Origin: Onchidella celtica
Lineage: Eukaryota > Mollusca > Gastropoda > Systellommatophora > Onchidiidae
Direction: 5' to 3'
DNA length: 64,000 nt
NCBI GenBank assembly: GCA_963931925.1
Contig: OZ007572.1
Location: 22,308,382-22,372,381, forward strand
Within the stretch, counting starts at the first letter, position 1. Every line of letters starts with the position of its first letter. Both the position numbers and the translations under genes were made by a program. Under the pieces are notes generated by a model. That model was not told where the DNA came from, searched no databases, and saw only the letters and a list, made by a program, of their open reading frames with translations. Of this stretch, positions 1 through 11,739 are shown piece by piece.

Positions 1-356
1 GACTTTTCAAGACCTGGGAGCACACATGCCTGTAGAGTGCTTAGAAAGTGTTTATGAACGAATCAATCGTGTACTGAGTTTGGAGTCCGCTGGACGGGGG
101 CGCGCCAGTCTAACTTGCTCTGTGTTTAATCACTGGCTACCGTTTCTCTGGGTCCATTAGGCTCACAGGTCAGAAACTCATGGTCATCTCTAATCGTGGT
201 GAAAGCCATTGGCTTTGGCGCCTGACGGCCGTCTCTTTGTGAGTTTTTTTTTTTTCTTTGTCTGGACCTTTCCTCTCTGTCGTCTCCACGCACTCTGTCT
301 CTCTGCCGCAGTCTTTATAGGGTTTATCTGTTTTTCGTTTGTATCTCACTCTTTCT

Positions 357-389
<33 letters not shown>

Positions 390-1190
390 CCATTCTCTCT
401 CTTTTTTCCGCTCAGCTATTATCTGTCACATTTAAAGCTCTCATTCTCCCTCTCTTTCTCTCGCTCTGTATACAGTGAAACATGTGAAGTTTTTGTCAGT
501 GTTTAACTCTTTACTTCTGTCCGCCCCCCCCTCCCCCGTCTCTTGAGGTGGGATTGAAGATACTACTGTTACTACATGATATCTAGATATAATTACGGAT
601 ATTTACCAAACTAGTTCTTTGAAAGGATCGAGGTCTGTATAGGGAGTTGGAAATTCTTAATTCTTAACAATTTGACGCGCGTAAAGCAACTACAATAGTG
701 CAATTTTGTGAAATCTCAGTTACTGTAGACAGCCGGAGTTTACTCAGAGACTTTGTATGGTATACTCACGATTATCAGGAACCACAAGTCATGGGCTTAT
801 TCTTGCCACTTACTTCACTACTCCCTCCCACAGTCACTGAGATTTTTTCTTCTTCCCTACCTCACTTCTTCACTCATTGCACGCTCACTCTTGTGAAAAA
901 GGAATAACAGAACTTGTGTTATAACAAGGAATGAAATCAGGCCGCGGTTCGCCTTTAACCTTTTCAGGATTGGATCGGATCAGACGCAGGCTTCGGAGGC
1001 GGCGACACGGACTCGAGCGGCCTATTGTTGCACTGAAAAAGACAACAACAAGAAAAACAACAACAACGTAAACGTTAATTACTAACTCAAGCCGAGAAAT
1101 TCTGACTTGTGTTAAAATAAATTAATGCGGCATTAATATTTACCTAAGTATACCGTATATTCTGAATTTCGGCCGGCTGTTGGAACCTCA
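1..1190. other. Unassigned non-coding sequence with a CT-rich tract
   Basis: I see no gene. The short open frames are low-complexity or lack any recognisable domain. A pyrimidine-rich stretch at about 345-475 contains a CT dinucleotide run near 368-390 behind a poly-C run. Confidence 0.6.
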
Positions 1191-1192
1191 TG

Positions 1193-1325
1193 AGGACAAG
1201 CCTTTGGGGCTGTTGGTAGGGGGACCAAATAGAGAAAATGTTGGCTTGTGTTCACTGCTCAGCTACAGCTTTCTATGTAAAAGACTATGGCCCCCTAGCA
1301 ATAGTCTCAAAATCTAGTTTTAACC
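1193..1325 (+). repeat. Degenerate relative of the 24.5-25.4 kb palindrome arm
   Basis: The block containing GTGTTCACTGCTC, then a CTACAG motif, then a CCCCTAGCAA end follows the same order as the arm at about 24770-24825 (GTGTTCACTGCTC, CTACAG, CCTCTAAACAA). The match is diverged but collinear over roughly 100 bp. I infer an old copy of one arm; no partner arm is visible next to it. Confidence 0.45.
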
Positions 1326-1639
1326 AGGTTCCGACAGTCGGCCGACGAAATCTAACGTATAGTTTCATTCGTTTGGCAGGGTGCTTACAGTATCGGTGTG
1401 GAATATTGGAACAACCGGAGGCGTCATGTGTTTCCAATTTCCTTTTCTCACCTGAGCGTCTTCTGTGTTCGATAATTCCGCCGTGTGCCAGGCGGCTGAC
1501 TCAGTAGAGCGCCCTTTCATGAGTCCCGAGATGGGGGCTTTTGTCCCTCCGATCCCATTAAATTGCCTCCAGTAAACACAAGACCACTGTTCTGACGCGA
1601 ACTTGATAAGAAAAACAGAAAGAAAAACGCGCCCGCCTT

Positions 1640-2255
1640 TGGGGACTATCATACTAAACCCGGTCGGACACAGTCAGATGCTGGCAGAAAGAAGTGCACA
1701 CCATAACTTCCTATATTTCTCAGTAAATGTGGGAAGATCATACCATACTAAGCCCGGTCAGACAGTCAGATGCTGGCAGACAATAAGTACATACCATAAT
1801 TTCCTATATTTTTTAAAGTAAATCCCAGGAGATCATATCATACTAAGCCCGGCCAGACAGTCGGCATTTACCATTATTTCTTGGATGTACATTTTGTTCT
1901 TAATGGGTGAAATTAAGTAGCATTGCCATGCGCTGTATGGTAGGCTTAGGATAATAGGGGTCTCCCCAGCTTTACTCAGAAAAAATAGGTAATTATGGTA
2001 TGCATTTCTTGTCTGCCGGCATCTGGCTGTCTGACCGGGCTTAGTATGATAGGGTCTCCACGGATTATTGTCATTGTTATCTTAAAATAATAATGTTAGC
2101 AGAAATTCCTTTTTTTTTTTATAGGAAATCCGGGAAGACCCTGTCGCACCAAGCCCAGTCAGACACAGTCAGCTTCTGCCACTATTTCTTTGGTGTGCTC
2201 TTTGCTGACAGCATCTGGCTGTGTCTGACAGGGCTTAGTAATGGTGCCTCCATTA
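1640..2255. mobile_element. Cluster of 'CTAAGCCCGGTCAGACA' terminal repeats (family C)
   Basis: A motif reading approximately ATCATACTAAGCCCGGTCAG, followed by ACACAGTCAGATGCTGGCAG, occurs forward at about 1648, 1740, 1838 and 2145 and reverse-complemented at about 2008-2057 and 2204-2253. The pair at 2131-2253 forms a compact inverted-repeat unit of about 123 bp, and the 1740 copy pairs with the 2010-2057 copy. The first three forward copies are spaced about 95 bp apart, so part of the interior is duplicated too. This fits a small foldback/MITE family that inserted into or duplicated within itself. No transposase is present and I cannot assign a superfamily. The same motif reappears inside the 43835-44234 array. 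Confidence 0.65.
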
Positions 2256-3480
2256 TGGAGGATGCGATATTACAGTAGTTTCCACGAGCCACTGTATTAT
2301 TGGAACTCGTGACAAAATAACAGAATCTGACTCACTCGATTCCATTAGGGTCAGGCCTGTGTGGCAGTACGGAAATGTGACATTCTTTGTGGAAAGATCA
2401 TTGTTGTATTACAGGGACCTATTGCGAATTAGTGCCACTTGGCTTACTATGCATAATATACGCGATATTATTATGGCAACGCAAATATTTAGCCCAAAGA
2501 TGAAGACCCGACCCACTTCTAGTCTTACTAGGCTAGTGGCCAACTATTTCATGAATCCTATGGCGTCAGCTGGAACAAGCTCTATCCATTATTGTAGAAA
2601 TACGTAAATCTGCACCTATGTTTCCATCGAGTGTTCGGGTTACAAAGCCAAATACATTAGCAATGTAAAACTGAGTCAACTGAAGTGAACGAATGTAAAA
2701 GAGAAGGTTTAGTTTGATGGTATAGCCCTTGAGATTCGACACCTTTCTTTTAGTCAACACAGGTACGACAGCTTGTCGACATAATGAATAGGTGTTTTGT
2801 TTTGCAATTGGAGACATACAGTATGCGAACGTAAAACAGGCGTAACTGATGTTTTATGGTCCAGCTGTAGATTGATTTACATTGTTTTGTGGAAATTGTT
2901 TGTTTTATCATAACTACTTTAACGTGTCACACGCAGATGGGAGTGTATCGCATGCACCCTATCTGACAGATATAATGTACAGATAAAATAAGAAGGGATA
3001 CATGTGAAATATTTAGTAGCGGACATTGTAGAGCAAAAAGTCATAGACACGACACAAAGAGAAGGGAAAACGTGCAGTTTTGAAAATGACAAGTATGATA
3101 TGAGCGAGTAACAGTCATGAGTATGTCAGCTAGCTGTGTGCCACACAACCTCCCTACCTCCCCCCCCCCCCCCCAAACCTTCCCTTATAGTGAACACAGA
3201 CGTATTCTTGTTGGAGTTTCCGAGAGGTTTTCCTGTCAGCTGGGACATCGACTGTAACATGCACGACGGTCTTGGGCTGAGTGGAGAAAAACTATGGGAA
3301 GAGAGACTGATCCACCAATAGTGCACCAGCTTTGCAGAATGGTTCTGGTGAGCTTTCCCCGGCCTAATCAGTCCGTAGAGATAATCTTCATAATTGAGTA
3401 AAGAAATGATTACGTGACTTGAACGACCAATTTTAACAGCTCTGACGTTGAGACTGAGGCCGGCCAAGAATTTCTTGCTC
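2256..3480. other. Unassigned non-coding sequence
   Basis: No gene or repeat recognised apart from a poly-C run at about 3162-3174. The open frames on both strands are shorter than 125 codons and carry no recognisable motif. Confidence 0.5.
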
Positions 3481-3481
3481 G

Positions 3482-3883
3482 CAGGGTTCACACAGGTCCT
3501 TGAAAGTCCTTAAACTCCTTAATTTTCATTAAAAAAAAAAAAAACAGCAATTGCTTAAAAAGTCCTTAAATTCTGAAAATGATGCCAGAATCCTTTAAAA
3601 AATCCTTAAAATTTGTGTTTCAGTTGAAACATTTGAGATTCAAATCTTCCAATTGCACACTGGATAATTGGTACTTTGAAATGTCTGAACTTTTCAGAAT
3701 GAATTTACTATTTTAAACTCTGGATACAGAAACATTCCGTTTCGATGAATGCTGCACACCATTTGTATAGTTGTAATATTTCTTGGTCACAGGCACACGG
3801 GTCCTTAATTTGTTTACTGTGAGTCTTTAGGAAGCCATTAAAAGGTCCTTAAAATTAGTTTTCAAGACTTAGTATGAACCCTG
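3482..3883 (+). mobile_element. hAT-like MITE with CAGGGTTC ends and AAAGTCCTTAAA-rich body
   Basis: The element begins CAGGGTTCACACAGGTCCTTG and ends with the inverted complement (AGTATGAACCCTG), so the terminal 8 bases are perfect inverted repeats. The body repeats 'GTCCTTAAA' several times, as is typical of short hAT-type elements of this kind. It is about 402 bp and non-coding. The flanks show only a partial duplication (TGCTCG before, TGCTCA after), so the target-site duplication is not clean. Superfamily assignment is by terminus style only. Confidence 0.6.
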
Positions 3884-3899
3884 TGCTCATAATTATAGA

Positions 3900-4048
3900 A
3901 ATCGTGGGTTGGTGGTTGGTGGGGGGAGGGGGGGGCTTCTGGTAAGGTCTCCTCCTTCTGTCCTATCATTCTGTTAAATTCTGTCTACCGTCATTGCTTC
4001 TGCCTAGCACAATGTGACGATTATGCTCTCTCCAAACTCAAACTCAGC
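3900..4048 (+). repeat. SINE-like dispersed repeat, family A copy 1
   Basis: The order of motifs is a G-rich GGTTGGTG head, GGGCTTCTGGTAAGG, TCTCCTCCTTCTGTCC, ATTCTGTTA, TAGCACAATGTGACG and a terminal CCAAACTCAAACTC. The same order recurs at 7808-7960 (minus), 31394-31520, 39812-39957 (minus), 53699-53817 and 58014-58312. About 150 bp with no coding capacity. No clear pol III boxes are seen, so 'SINE' is an inference from size, dispersal and a constant 3' tail. Confidence 0.7.
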
Positions 4049-4049
4049 G

Positions 4050-5100
4050 AAAGCGTGAATTAAAAATAAGCACTGCTTCTAGAATAGTCTGAGTCAGATT
4101 CTGAAAACGCTTGTGGACGTCCCAGCATTTCCGCACTGGCAGATTATTTCACCGAAGTATCTGTAGTACTGATATTGTTTTTCGCACAAGTGAGACCAGA
4201 AGGTCACCCAAGTCCTGCCAGGCAAGTACGTTTAATAATTAACAATATATAGCCAAGTGCACGAGAGTTATATCGAATGGTTTCTAAAGAGCAGTAACCA
4301 TGACATTGGCCCAGTGACACACAGCGTGTGTCCTGCTTTTTTAATGTTGCAGAATGCACTATATAATACATGTAAGTTAATGGTTACTGCAGTGTATATG
4401 AATATGGAACTGGCGTATGCATTTGTCTCAGTAGCCAACATAACTCGTGAAGCTGGTTTTACGTCAGGTTAGAAGGGCAGAAAGTGTGCAGTTAAAAGCA
4501 GTTTAAAACACAACCACCAAACAAGGCGGTATCTTTGCCAGGCAAGCTTAGAAATACACACATTTTTTAAATCATGTGGAAATTTGCCAAGACCGAAAAT
4601 AAATGAAAGTTCGTGTACTTTCATTGCTCAAAGGATAATTTGTCGTTCAAGTGCTTTTTAAAGAGGCTGCCAATATAAACACAGACATGTCAAAAATGTA
4701 TGAATTTGATCTTCTTTAATATAAGTGGGAGTTGATCAAATCAGCCAAACAGTAAGAACTAGATCTGCATTGGAGATCCCTTCTGTCGTGCCTGTGCAAG
4801 TATATTATGTAGTAGATGTGTGTGTGATCTAGGTTCCAATTTTCACGTTTTATTGACCATCGCCTTTCCCAGCCCTTGTTTAGCACAGTGTAAAGATGCA
4901 ATGTAGTATCAGCGTTAGCCAAGGTCTGGTAATTGACACACAGGAATGCGCGGTTTTACTTCTCATCGGCCACTTTAGCGCATTTAATACATGCCTTGTC
5001 GAAGAGGAAATTGCAGGCGATTAATTAATAAGCACGCAATTACTGGAATGGTGAAAGGAGCACGTTGACTACTCATAATTCTCTACTGACCCGTCTTCGT
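4050..5100. other. Unassigned non-coding sequence
   Basis: AT-rich, no recognisable gene, RNA or repeat. Confidence 0.5.
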
Positions 5101-5225
5101 GTTCTATCTCTCGCCTCCTCCTCCTCCCCTCTCTCTCTCTCTCTCACTGTTTTCTCCCTCTCCCCCACTCTTTCATTGTCTCTTTCTCTCTCTCCCCACC
5201 TCTCCTGTTCGTTTTTTTTTTCCTC
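5101..5225 (+). repeat. CT-rich low-complexity tract
   Basis: Imperfect CT/CCT simple repeat. The open frames running through it on both strands (Ser/Leu-rich or Arg/Glu-rich) are artefacts of the repeat. Confidence 0.8.
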
Positions 5226-5386
5226 CACTAAATTATCACACAGCCCATCTCTAGCGAATACGGAGGGATTGGCCAAACCCTGCAACTCGTTTTGAGAGTG
5301 ACCACAGTTTCTACAGTATAGTATCCTGGCGATGTAAAGACAAATAAGATTGAAATGACGAGCAAAAAAAAAATTAATTGTCTGTC

Positions 5387-5622
5387 CCTCCGCTGCTAAT
5401 GGTTTGCAACCAGTCTACCAGTTATTGTCCGTGAACCGCATTGGATAGATGCAAACAGTGCATGGGTCTAACCGCTTGTCTATTTTTTTCTGTCACTCCA
5501 TGTGCCCATTCATCAATCCACGGGTCTCTTCTTCGTTCCTTCCCTCCGTCCATGTCTCCCTTTGTTCATCTACACGATGGTTTATATATCCAGTACAGCC
5601 GCTCATTCATCATAAATATGTG
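5387..5622 (+). repeat. 240-bp dispersed repeat, copy 1
   Basis: It starts CCTCCGCTGCTAATGGTTTG and ends near GCTCATTCATCATAAATATG. A near-identical copy in the same orientation lies at 8262-8507. The two differ by scattered substitutions and small indels, including the length of a T-run. No terminal inverted repeats are obvious and no coding capacity is shown. Confidence 0.8.
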
Positions 5623-5624
5623 CG

Positions 5625-7800
5625 TCAACAAGCTCGAGGTAGAATGACACAATCATGTACACGATTGATAAAGAAGTTAAAAGGCCTAAGTAAGTATTCA
5701 GAAATTCTACGTTAACAAATTAACATTTTTTAAATAATGTGTTCAGCACAAGGCTGGTGGTAACACAGGAGCAAGGTTGAATGAAACACTGATTTTTATG
5801 TATTTGAATTTTGATGATATGGGTGAACGGTTTGCGGGTGGATGGGCTTGCAGTGGGAAGGATAGATAGATGGTGAGATGGATTTACAGATGGATTGAAC
5901 ATCTAGATCTAGGTGGTTCCGTACATTTGTCGATTGCATTTTGAAATAGATGTCCACGTCGTATTTTGTGTGTCCACGGTCATTGTGAGCGAAAATTTTG
6001 AATAGCACATAATCTGGTAAGAATTTCGAGCTTTTGTCTTTCTACGTTGACCAGTGTGGTTTCGGAGAAAGTTTTCCAAAGTGCAGAGATTTCAGTGGTA
6101 TTGTCTTTAGTTTCTTTCTGTCAGACTGTCAGACACAGAGATTTCATGAAGACGCCAATATTTGGAAGTAGATTGGGAGCAAATTGGTAATGTTAAAAAT
6201 GAAAACGGACAGAGACTTGTGGACCTAAATGGTTCCTCTAACAAAGCACTGACGAATGTAAATTCGTCGCATCACAAGTGCCTGCACACAAACGTCTCTG
6301 CAGACATAGTTTACAGGACTTTAAGTTTCTTTCACACGCTTCTCGACAAAAAAACCTTTTCAACGATTTACATCTCGTTAAACCAGCCATGACCTCATTT
6401 GCGTGTTTATGGCTCGCAGAAAGAACGAAAAAAGATGCATACTGTATACAGTCCAAGTGAGAATATAAATGAAACGCTTATTCCGTAAATAAACCGCATG
6501 TTCTTTTCATTGTTTCATTATCAGGTAGGGGAATAATAATTAGTTGCCAGCTTCTCGCTGGAAAGTCGCCAAGTTTTTTTTTTTTTTCGTCTTTCCCAAA
6601 CGATTTCAAAATTTTACAGGTTTTTAAAATGTTTTATTGATGTTGTTCGTGTAACCCCCCCCCCCCCCTTCCCAATAACAACAACAATAACAAACAACAC
6701 AGCTCCTGTCTTGAAATCCTGGTAAAGAAAGGGCTTGTTTCATTGAGATTTTACTCCGTCAGTTATCGAAATATAAGACGACTTGTGAATGTCAGAAGCA
6801 TGTCCATATTTCAGTGATAGAGCTCAGGAACGCTTTTTCGTTCTTGTTCATTGAATTCACTCTTTAGTGGGTGCATGGTTAAGCTGCCAAATGTTGAAAA
6901 TAGAAAGCTGGAGAGGAGGGGGGGGGGGGGGGAGAGAAAGAGAGAGAAAAGATTATCAATGGAATACTGGCGAGGAAATTCCAGGCTGTCAGCCTCCCCC
7001 TTTCCACCCCTCCCCCTCCCCCTTACCCGAGCTTTCATTCACTCCCGTAACTGGCGATACGTAGATCTACCTGCCTGTCTGTGATTCGTATCTACCTTCT
7101 GACCTTTTTTCACCTCGCGCTTTGCACGAAGTCACTCGTGCGCATCCTAAGAACTTAGAATCCAAAGCCCCCATTTTTTTTCCATGAGAGGAGAAACAGT
7201 CGATTACGCATCACCAGAGCTTTTTGATCCGGTCAGAGCTCTCGCTATACGTTAGGAGCGTGCAATGTTTTGGTTAGGTCACACGAGTGCTAGTTACTAC
7301 ACACTAAAGTCACAGATTCGTGTTTTGTAATATATTTTGTTAACGGTAGTCGTTTGGTCTCATTGGCTATGCCCACTGGCCAACAGAATATAATAATTAT
7401 GCCCAATAGCTCCGGTTAGAAAACTAGTATGTACGGTATCCATGTGATAACTTTTCATATTTTATCATTATTTTGTGGTTGCTGTTGTCATGATAGTATA
7501 CCCCACCACCCCGGGGTGGGGCGCCCTTTTTTTGTCCTCCTCCTCGAACAGGGATTCGTTGGAATTAGGCTGTTGTTTCAACCAATAAAAAGAACAGGGA
7601 AGTACATTGTACGTACAGTACGAGCGTCCTTCCATTTAGATATTATTACAGGAAATAAGTGGGCGATTCCGAAGAGCTCAGAAGTCGGGCTAACCAAGTG
7701 TATTTGTATGGCGCTTTGTTAGAAAATTGTTATTACTAAACAATTTTAACCAGGCGTTGGCTTGCAAATGGGTATACTTGGATGGTCAGTTTCTGTGTCT
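5625..7800. other. Unassigned sequence with poly-C and poly-G tracts
   Basis: No gene recognised. Contains a poly-C run at about 6655-6668, a poly-G run at about 6919-6932 followed by GA-rich sequence, and a short GATGGAT-rich stretch near 5860-5900. Confidence 0.5.
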
Positions 7801-7807
7801 GACGGCT

Positions 7808-7960
7808 TGATGAGATTTGAGTTGGAGTTTCAGTTTGGACAAAGACCGTCGACACGATTAACGGCCGTATTAAGCTAGAAGGAAGCAAGACGATAGACAG
7901 AACATAGCAGAATGATAGGACAGGAGGATACCCCATGAGAAGTGTCCATCAGCCACCCGC
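7808..7960 (-). repeat. SINE-like dispersed repeat, family A copy 2
   Basis: Read on the minus strand it gives GGTGGCTGATGG, ACTTCTCATGGGG, TCCTCCTGTCCTATCATTC, CTAGCTTAATACGGCCG and a tail of CCAAACTGAAACTCCAACTC. This is collinear with the other family A copies but more diverged in the head. Confidence 0.6.
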
Positions 7961-7988
7961 CCTTGAAGAGATTGTGTCATGAAAATTT

Positions 7989-8078
7989 ACTTTGTACACC
8001 CCATTGGCATGCCATCTTACTTTTCTACACCCCGTTGGCATACCATCTTACTTTGTACACCCCATTGGCATGCCGTCT
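7989..8078 (+). repeat. 30-bp tandem repeat, three copies
   Basis: A unit of 30-31 bp containing TACACCCCATTGGCATGCC is repeated three times head to tail (7989, 8019, 8050), differing at a handful of positions. Confidence 0.85.
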
Positions 8079-8261
8079 CACTGTTCCTCGTCTTTTTTTT
8101 TTATCCGTTCCAATTTTTGTATTAATTGTGTATTGTGTATATGCTTGAAAATTAATGCTGTCCCTTGTATCGATTTGTCCTTTAAAAGGTTATTTCATCG
8201 TCGTTTAGAGACCAGTCCAGTGCCGAGTCTTGGTGAACTTATTAATAATTATTGGCTGAGT

Positions 8262-8507
8262 CCTCCGCTGCTAATGGTTTGCAACCAGTCTACCAGTTAT
8301 TGTCCGTGAACCGCATTGGCTAGATGCAAACAGTGCATGGGTCTACCGGCTTGTCTGTTGTTTTTTTTTCTGTCACTCCATGTGCTCATTCATCAATCTA
8401 CGTATCTCTTCCTACTTCCTTCCCTCCTTCCATGTCTCCCTTTGTTCATCTACACGATGGTTTGTATATATATCCAGTACAGCCGTCATTCATCATAAAT
8501 ATACATT
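8262..8507 (+). repeat. 240-bp dispersed repeat, copy 2
   Basis: Partner of 5387-5622, same orientation, about 2.9 kb away. It ends GCCGTCATTCATCATAAATA. Confidence 0.8.
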
Positions 8508-8509
8508 TT

Positions 8510-10110
8510 CCTTCCTAGGCCAACTATAGAATTATATTTCCATTCATTTAAATAGAAAAAAAAATGAGACTGGCTAAATAATATGAACGATGGCATTGGA
8601 AGAAAGGGACCACCCTTTGTTGATCTTCCGTATTTGTCCTCAGGAGCACCGTGTATTTGATCAGCATCTCTCCATCCTCTATGACTTCAGAGTCTAGTTT
8701 GTGTCAATTTAAAGCATGTCAAGTCGACTTGCGAAAGGCAGAGAGCTTTACCAAGGTTTAGCACATTTAGGCCAAGATCTGTAGTGTTTTAGGTTATTGA
8801 TAGATCACATGCGCTGTGTGGGCCAGCTCAATCCCAGCCTGTGGGTTGCACATGTTTTTTTGGCTTTCCCAAACATAGACACAAATGAATTTGAAAACTT
8901 TTAATAACAGTGTTTATAAAGTCTAGGTGAAAGGAAGTTATGAAAACAAGGTCGTTCTTTTCTCATCTCCCCTCCTCACCTTTGCTTCATTTCTTCGTAT
9001 GGTCTCTTTCCATAAGCTTGTCTATGTCTTTGTATCTTTCTGTTTATCGCACAGTACACCTGTTCTTCTGCATGCGTCCATTTGTCATCAGATCAAAACA
9101 ACGTTTAGTCTATTAATCAATGCTTTAGATTTTCGAAACGCCGATCACCCTTATTCACACTATTAGTTACTCACTCTCCAACTTCCAAAGAATACCATAC
9201 TACGTTGCCTAATTTGAAAAAAGCAACAACAGCCTGTTTGTGCATCCCCTTCACAGCACCTGAACAATCTTATCTTATCCGAGACCTAATCTTCGAGCGT
9301 CCTCCTCCATCAACACCGGTGCTACAATTCAGTCTTCATTCCGCGCGTTTCTCTGTCGGTTCACCCTCAACATTTTCGCCGAGCCACCATATTATTTTTT
9401 CCCCCTCCATCTATTACTCGTACAATTTCGGCTCGGTTTTCCCCTGGTGTGACCCACTCCACGTCCTCCATTCGTAGATATGCGGTGTTTCCCAATCTTT
9501 CAGCAGCCAGGGTCCGAAATGCCCCAGGGGACTCATTTTCCAGGAGCAGGTACTCACCTTTAACACATTGTGCGCATTGCTCACTAGATATTTCACCTGG
9601 CGGATGAACATTCCCAGTTACACAGGGTTGCAGGTCATACTGTCTGCCGAATGTGCAGACTTTTCACTGCTTTGTTTTGCCATAGGTCAGAGATGACTGA
9701 CTCCAAGCTCAGTCGCAGTGGCCAGCCTCATGCACAAGGTTTGCAATAGGGAAGGACAAAATATCATGGTTTCAGGGAGTTTAACCAGTTCAGAGATATG
9801 TAATTCAATTTGTTCTTGTAATTTCATACAAGATTTTATTTATAGCCTATTTAAGCGTGGGCATAACTTAGCCTGAAATTTCATCATGACCTTCATCTCT
9901 ATCCTCCTGATTTAAATATTTCCAGCTCTCACTGACTTGCACGAAAGGGCGGCAGACCAGAACAGTGTGGGGTTTGTAGCAAGCAGTAGAGATAATCCTG
10001 AAATTGGCCTCGAATCTCAGGGGGCTAAGCTCCCAAGTAAATTTCTAAAAGTATTTCCGGCAATTAAATAATTATTTCTTCGATTCCTCTATCCTGGCCC
10101 CCATCTTTTG
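8510..10110. other. Unassigned non-coding sequence
   Basis: No gene, RNA or clear repeat recognised. Confidence 0.5.
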
Positions 10111-10111
10111 T

Positions 10112-10306
10112 TTTGATGTTTGTTTTATGTGTGAATTTGTTTTTTGCCGTTACCAACAACATTGTTCTCAGAGTAATTTGATGTTTGTTTTATGTGTGAA
10201 TTTGTTTTTTGCCGTTACCAACAACATTGTTCTCTGAGTAATTTGATGTTTGTTTTATGTGTGAATTTGTTTTTTGCCGTTACCAACAACATTGTTCTTT
10301 GAGTAA
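10112..10306 (+). repeat. 65-bp tandem repeat, three copies
   Basis: A 65-bp unit beginning TTTGATGTTTGTTTTATGTG and containing GCCGTTACCAACAACATTG is repeated exactly three times (starts 10112, 10177, 10242). The copies differ at essentially one position (TCTCAGAG, TCTCTGAG, TCTTTGAG), so the duplication is recent. Confidence 0.92.
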
Positions 10307-10309
10307 TTT

Positions 10310-11156
10310 GGCGTTTTTAAGTCTGCAGACGGGAATCAGCTGTGAAATAAAAATACAATATACAGAGAAAGAATAATGAATCTACAAATCGTTTTCTGAT
10401 GATTCCGTGAACTAATACAGGAACGAAAAGAGAAAAACAGGGTTATCCGCATCAGTAATTATTCAAGTGTTTCCCGTCACATTGCGTTCCTTGGTACAAG
10501 TTAACCCTTTGGCATCGCACCAACCTATCAAAACCTTTTTGCGATTGTATACAGGCAATTTACTCTCCCACCTTCAATAGGCTTCACCAAGGACAAATCT
10601 TGTTGGGGGGAAAGTAAAAAAAACAAAGCTTAGACAGTTAACAAGCGAGCGCTTGTTTTGTAGAGCAATTGCAATTTGTTTACACCGTTTATGGGGTGAT
10701 TATCTAGTGATTTGATTACCTTGGAGATGATGGGGGGAGGTACTAGGTGTGAGTGGAAGGGGGGGGGGGAGGAAAGGAAAGAACTGTAACAGAGGAGGAA
10801 GAGAGTTGAGGGGGTTAGAATTAGAAAAGGTTTACGTACCAGCGGTACGTAGATCCCTTCTAAGTCCAGCCTCCTCGATTTGATGAGGGGGTCAGGAGAG
10901 ATCTACGAACAATTGACACTTAGACCCCTTCTAACCTCTTCAGTTGCACTGCTAATTTTGGCAGTCTCCAAGCTGTGCTCACGGTTTGTTTAGTAGTAAT
11001 GCTTGTTAATTAAATACGTATTGTGTAATTGTTTCTCGAATGGCACGTGTAGTTTATGACGTTAATTTCTAAGTTTTACTGTTTAAATTTGATAGGTGGG
11101 TGAAAAAGCATTGCAGTTATGGTTGAGGAAGGAGACGTGGAGAGAGACAGACTGTG
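10310..11156. other. Unassigned non-coding sequence
   Basis: No gene recognised. A short palindrome ACGTACCAGCGGTACGT lies near 10835, and a TTAACCCTTT motif at about 10501 resembles a piggyBac end but has no visible partner. Confidence 0.5.
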
Positions 11157-11164
11157 TGTGTGTG

Positions 11165-11641
11165 CAGGGATGCGGAGCCGGTCTGAAAATTTTCCGACTC
11201 CGACTCCGACTCCAGCCTTTTGAAAATGACCGACTCCGACTCCAGCCTTTTCTGAAATCACCGACTCCGACTCCGACTCCGACTCCGACTCCGACTCCGA
11301 CTCCGGCCTCTTTCTCTAACCGAACAGTTGATCCTTCATTACTTTTTTCTTAAATAAGAACTTAGGTTGTTGTTGCTGAGATTTTAAAAAAATATTAATA
11401 TTATCCACATAAGGAAAAAAACATAATGTTTGTCTAATAATATAATCTGATTTAATTTTTAAAAATACATGTATTTTAAACAAAAACTCTGCAAAAATCT
11501 AATGTTGGCCGGAGTCGGAGTCGGAGAAAATATTTCCGACTCCGACTCCGACTCCGACTCCAGGCTCTTGACAATTTCCGACTCCGACTCCAGCTAAAAA
11601 GCTTCCGACTCCACGACTCCGACTCCGACTCCGAATCCCTG
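11165..11641 (+). mobile_element. Complete non-autonomous hAT element with (GACTCC)n arrays, copy 1
   Basis: It starts CAGGGATGCGGAGCCGG and ends in the inverted complement (CTCCGAATCCCTG). The terminal and subterminal regions carry GACTCC hexamer arrays on both sides of an AT-rich core (ATTAATATTATCC, TAATATAATCTGATT). It is 477 bp long. Flanks are TGTGTGTG on both sides, which fits an 8-bp target duplication but is uninformative inside a TG microsatellite. The second copy at 51547-52018 has a diagnostic duplication and nearly the same core. Confidence 0.85.
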
Positions 11642-11735
11642 TGTGTGTGTGTGTGTGTGTGTGCGTGTGAGAGAGAGAGTGAGTGAGTGAGAGAAAGAGA
11701 GAGAGAGTGAGTGAAAGAGAGAGAGAGAGAGAGTT
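11642..11735 (+). repeat. (GT)n then (GA)n microsatellite
   Basis: A pure GT run followed by GAGAGA/GTGA mixed repeats. It is the insertion site of the hAT element on its left. Confidence 0.9.
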
Positions 11736-11739
11736 TAAG

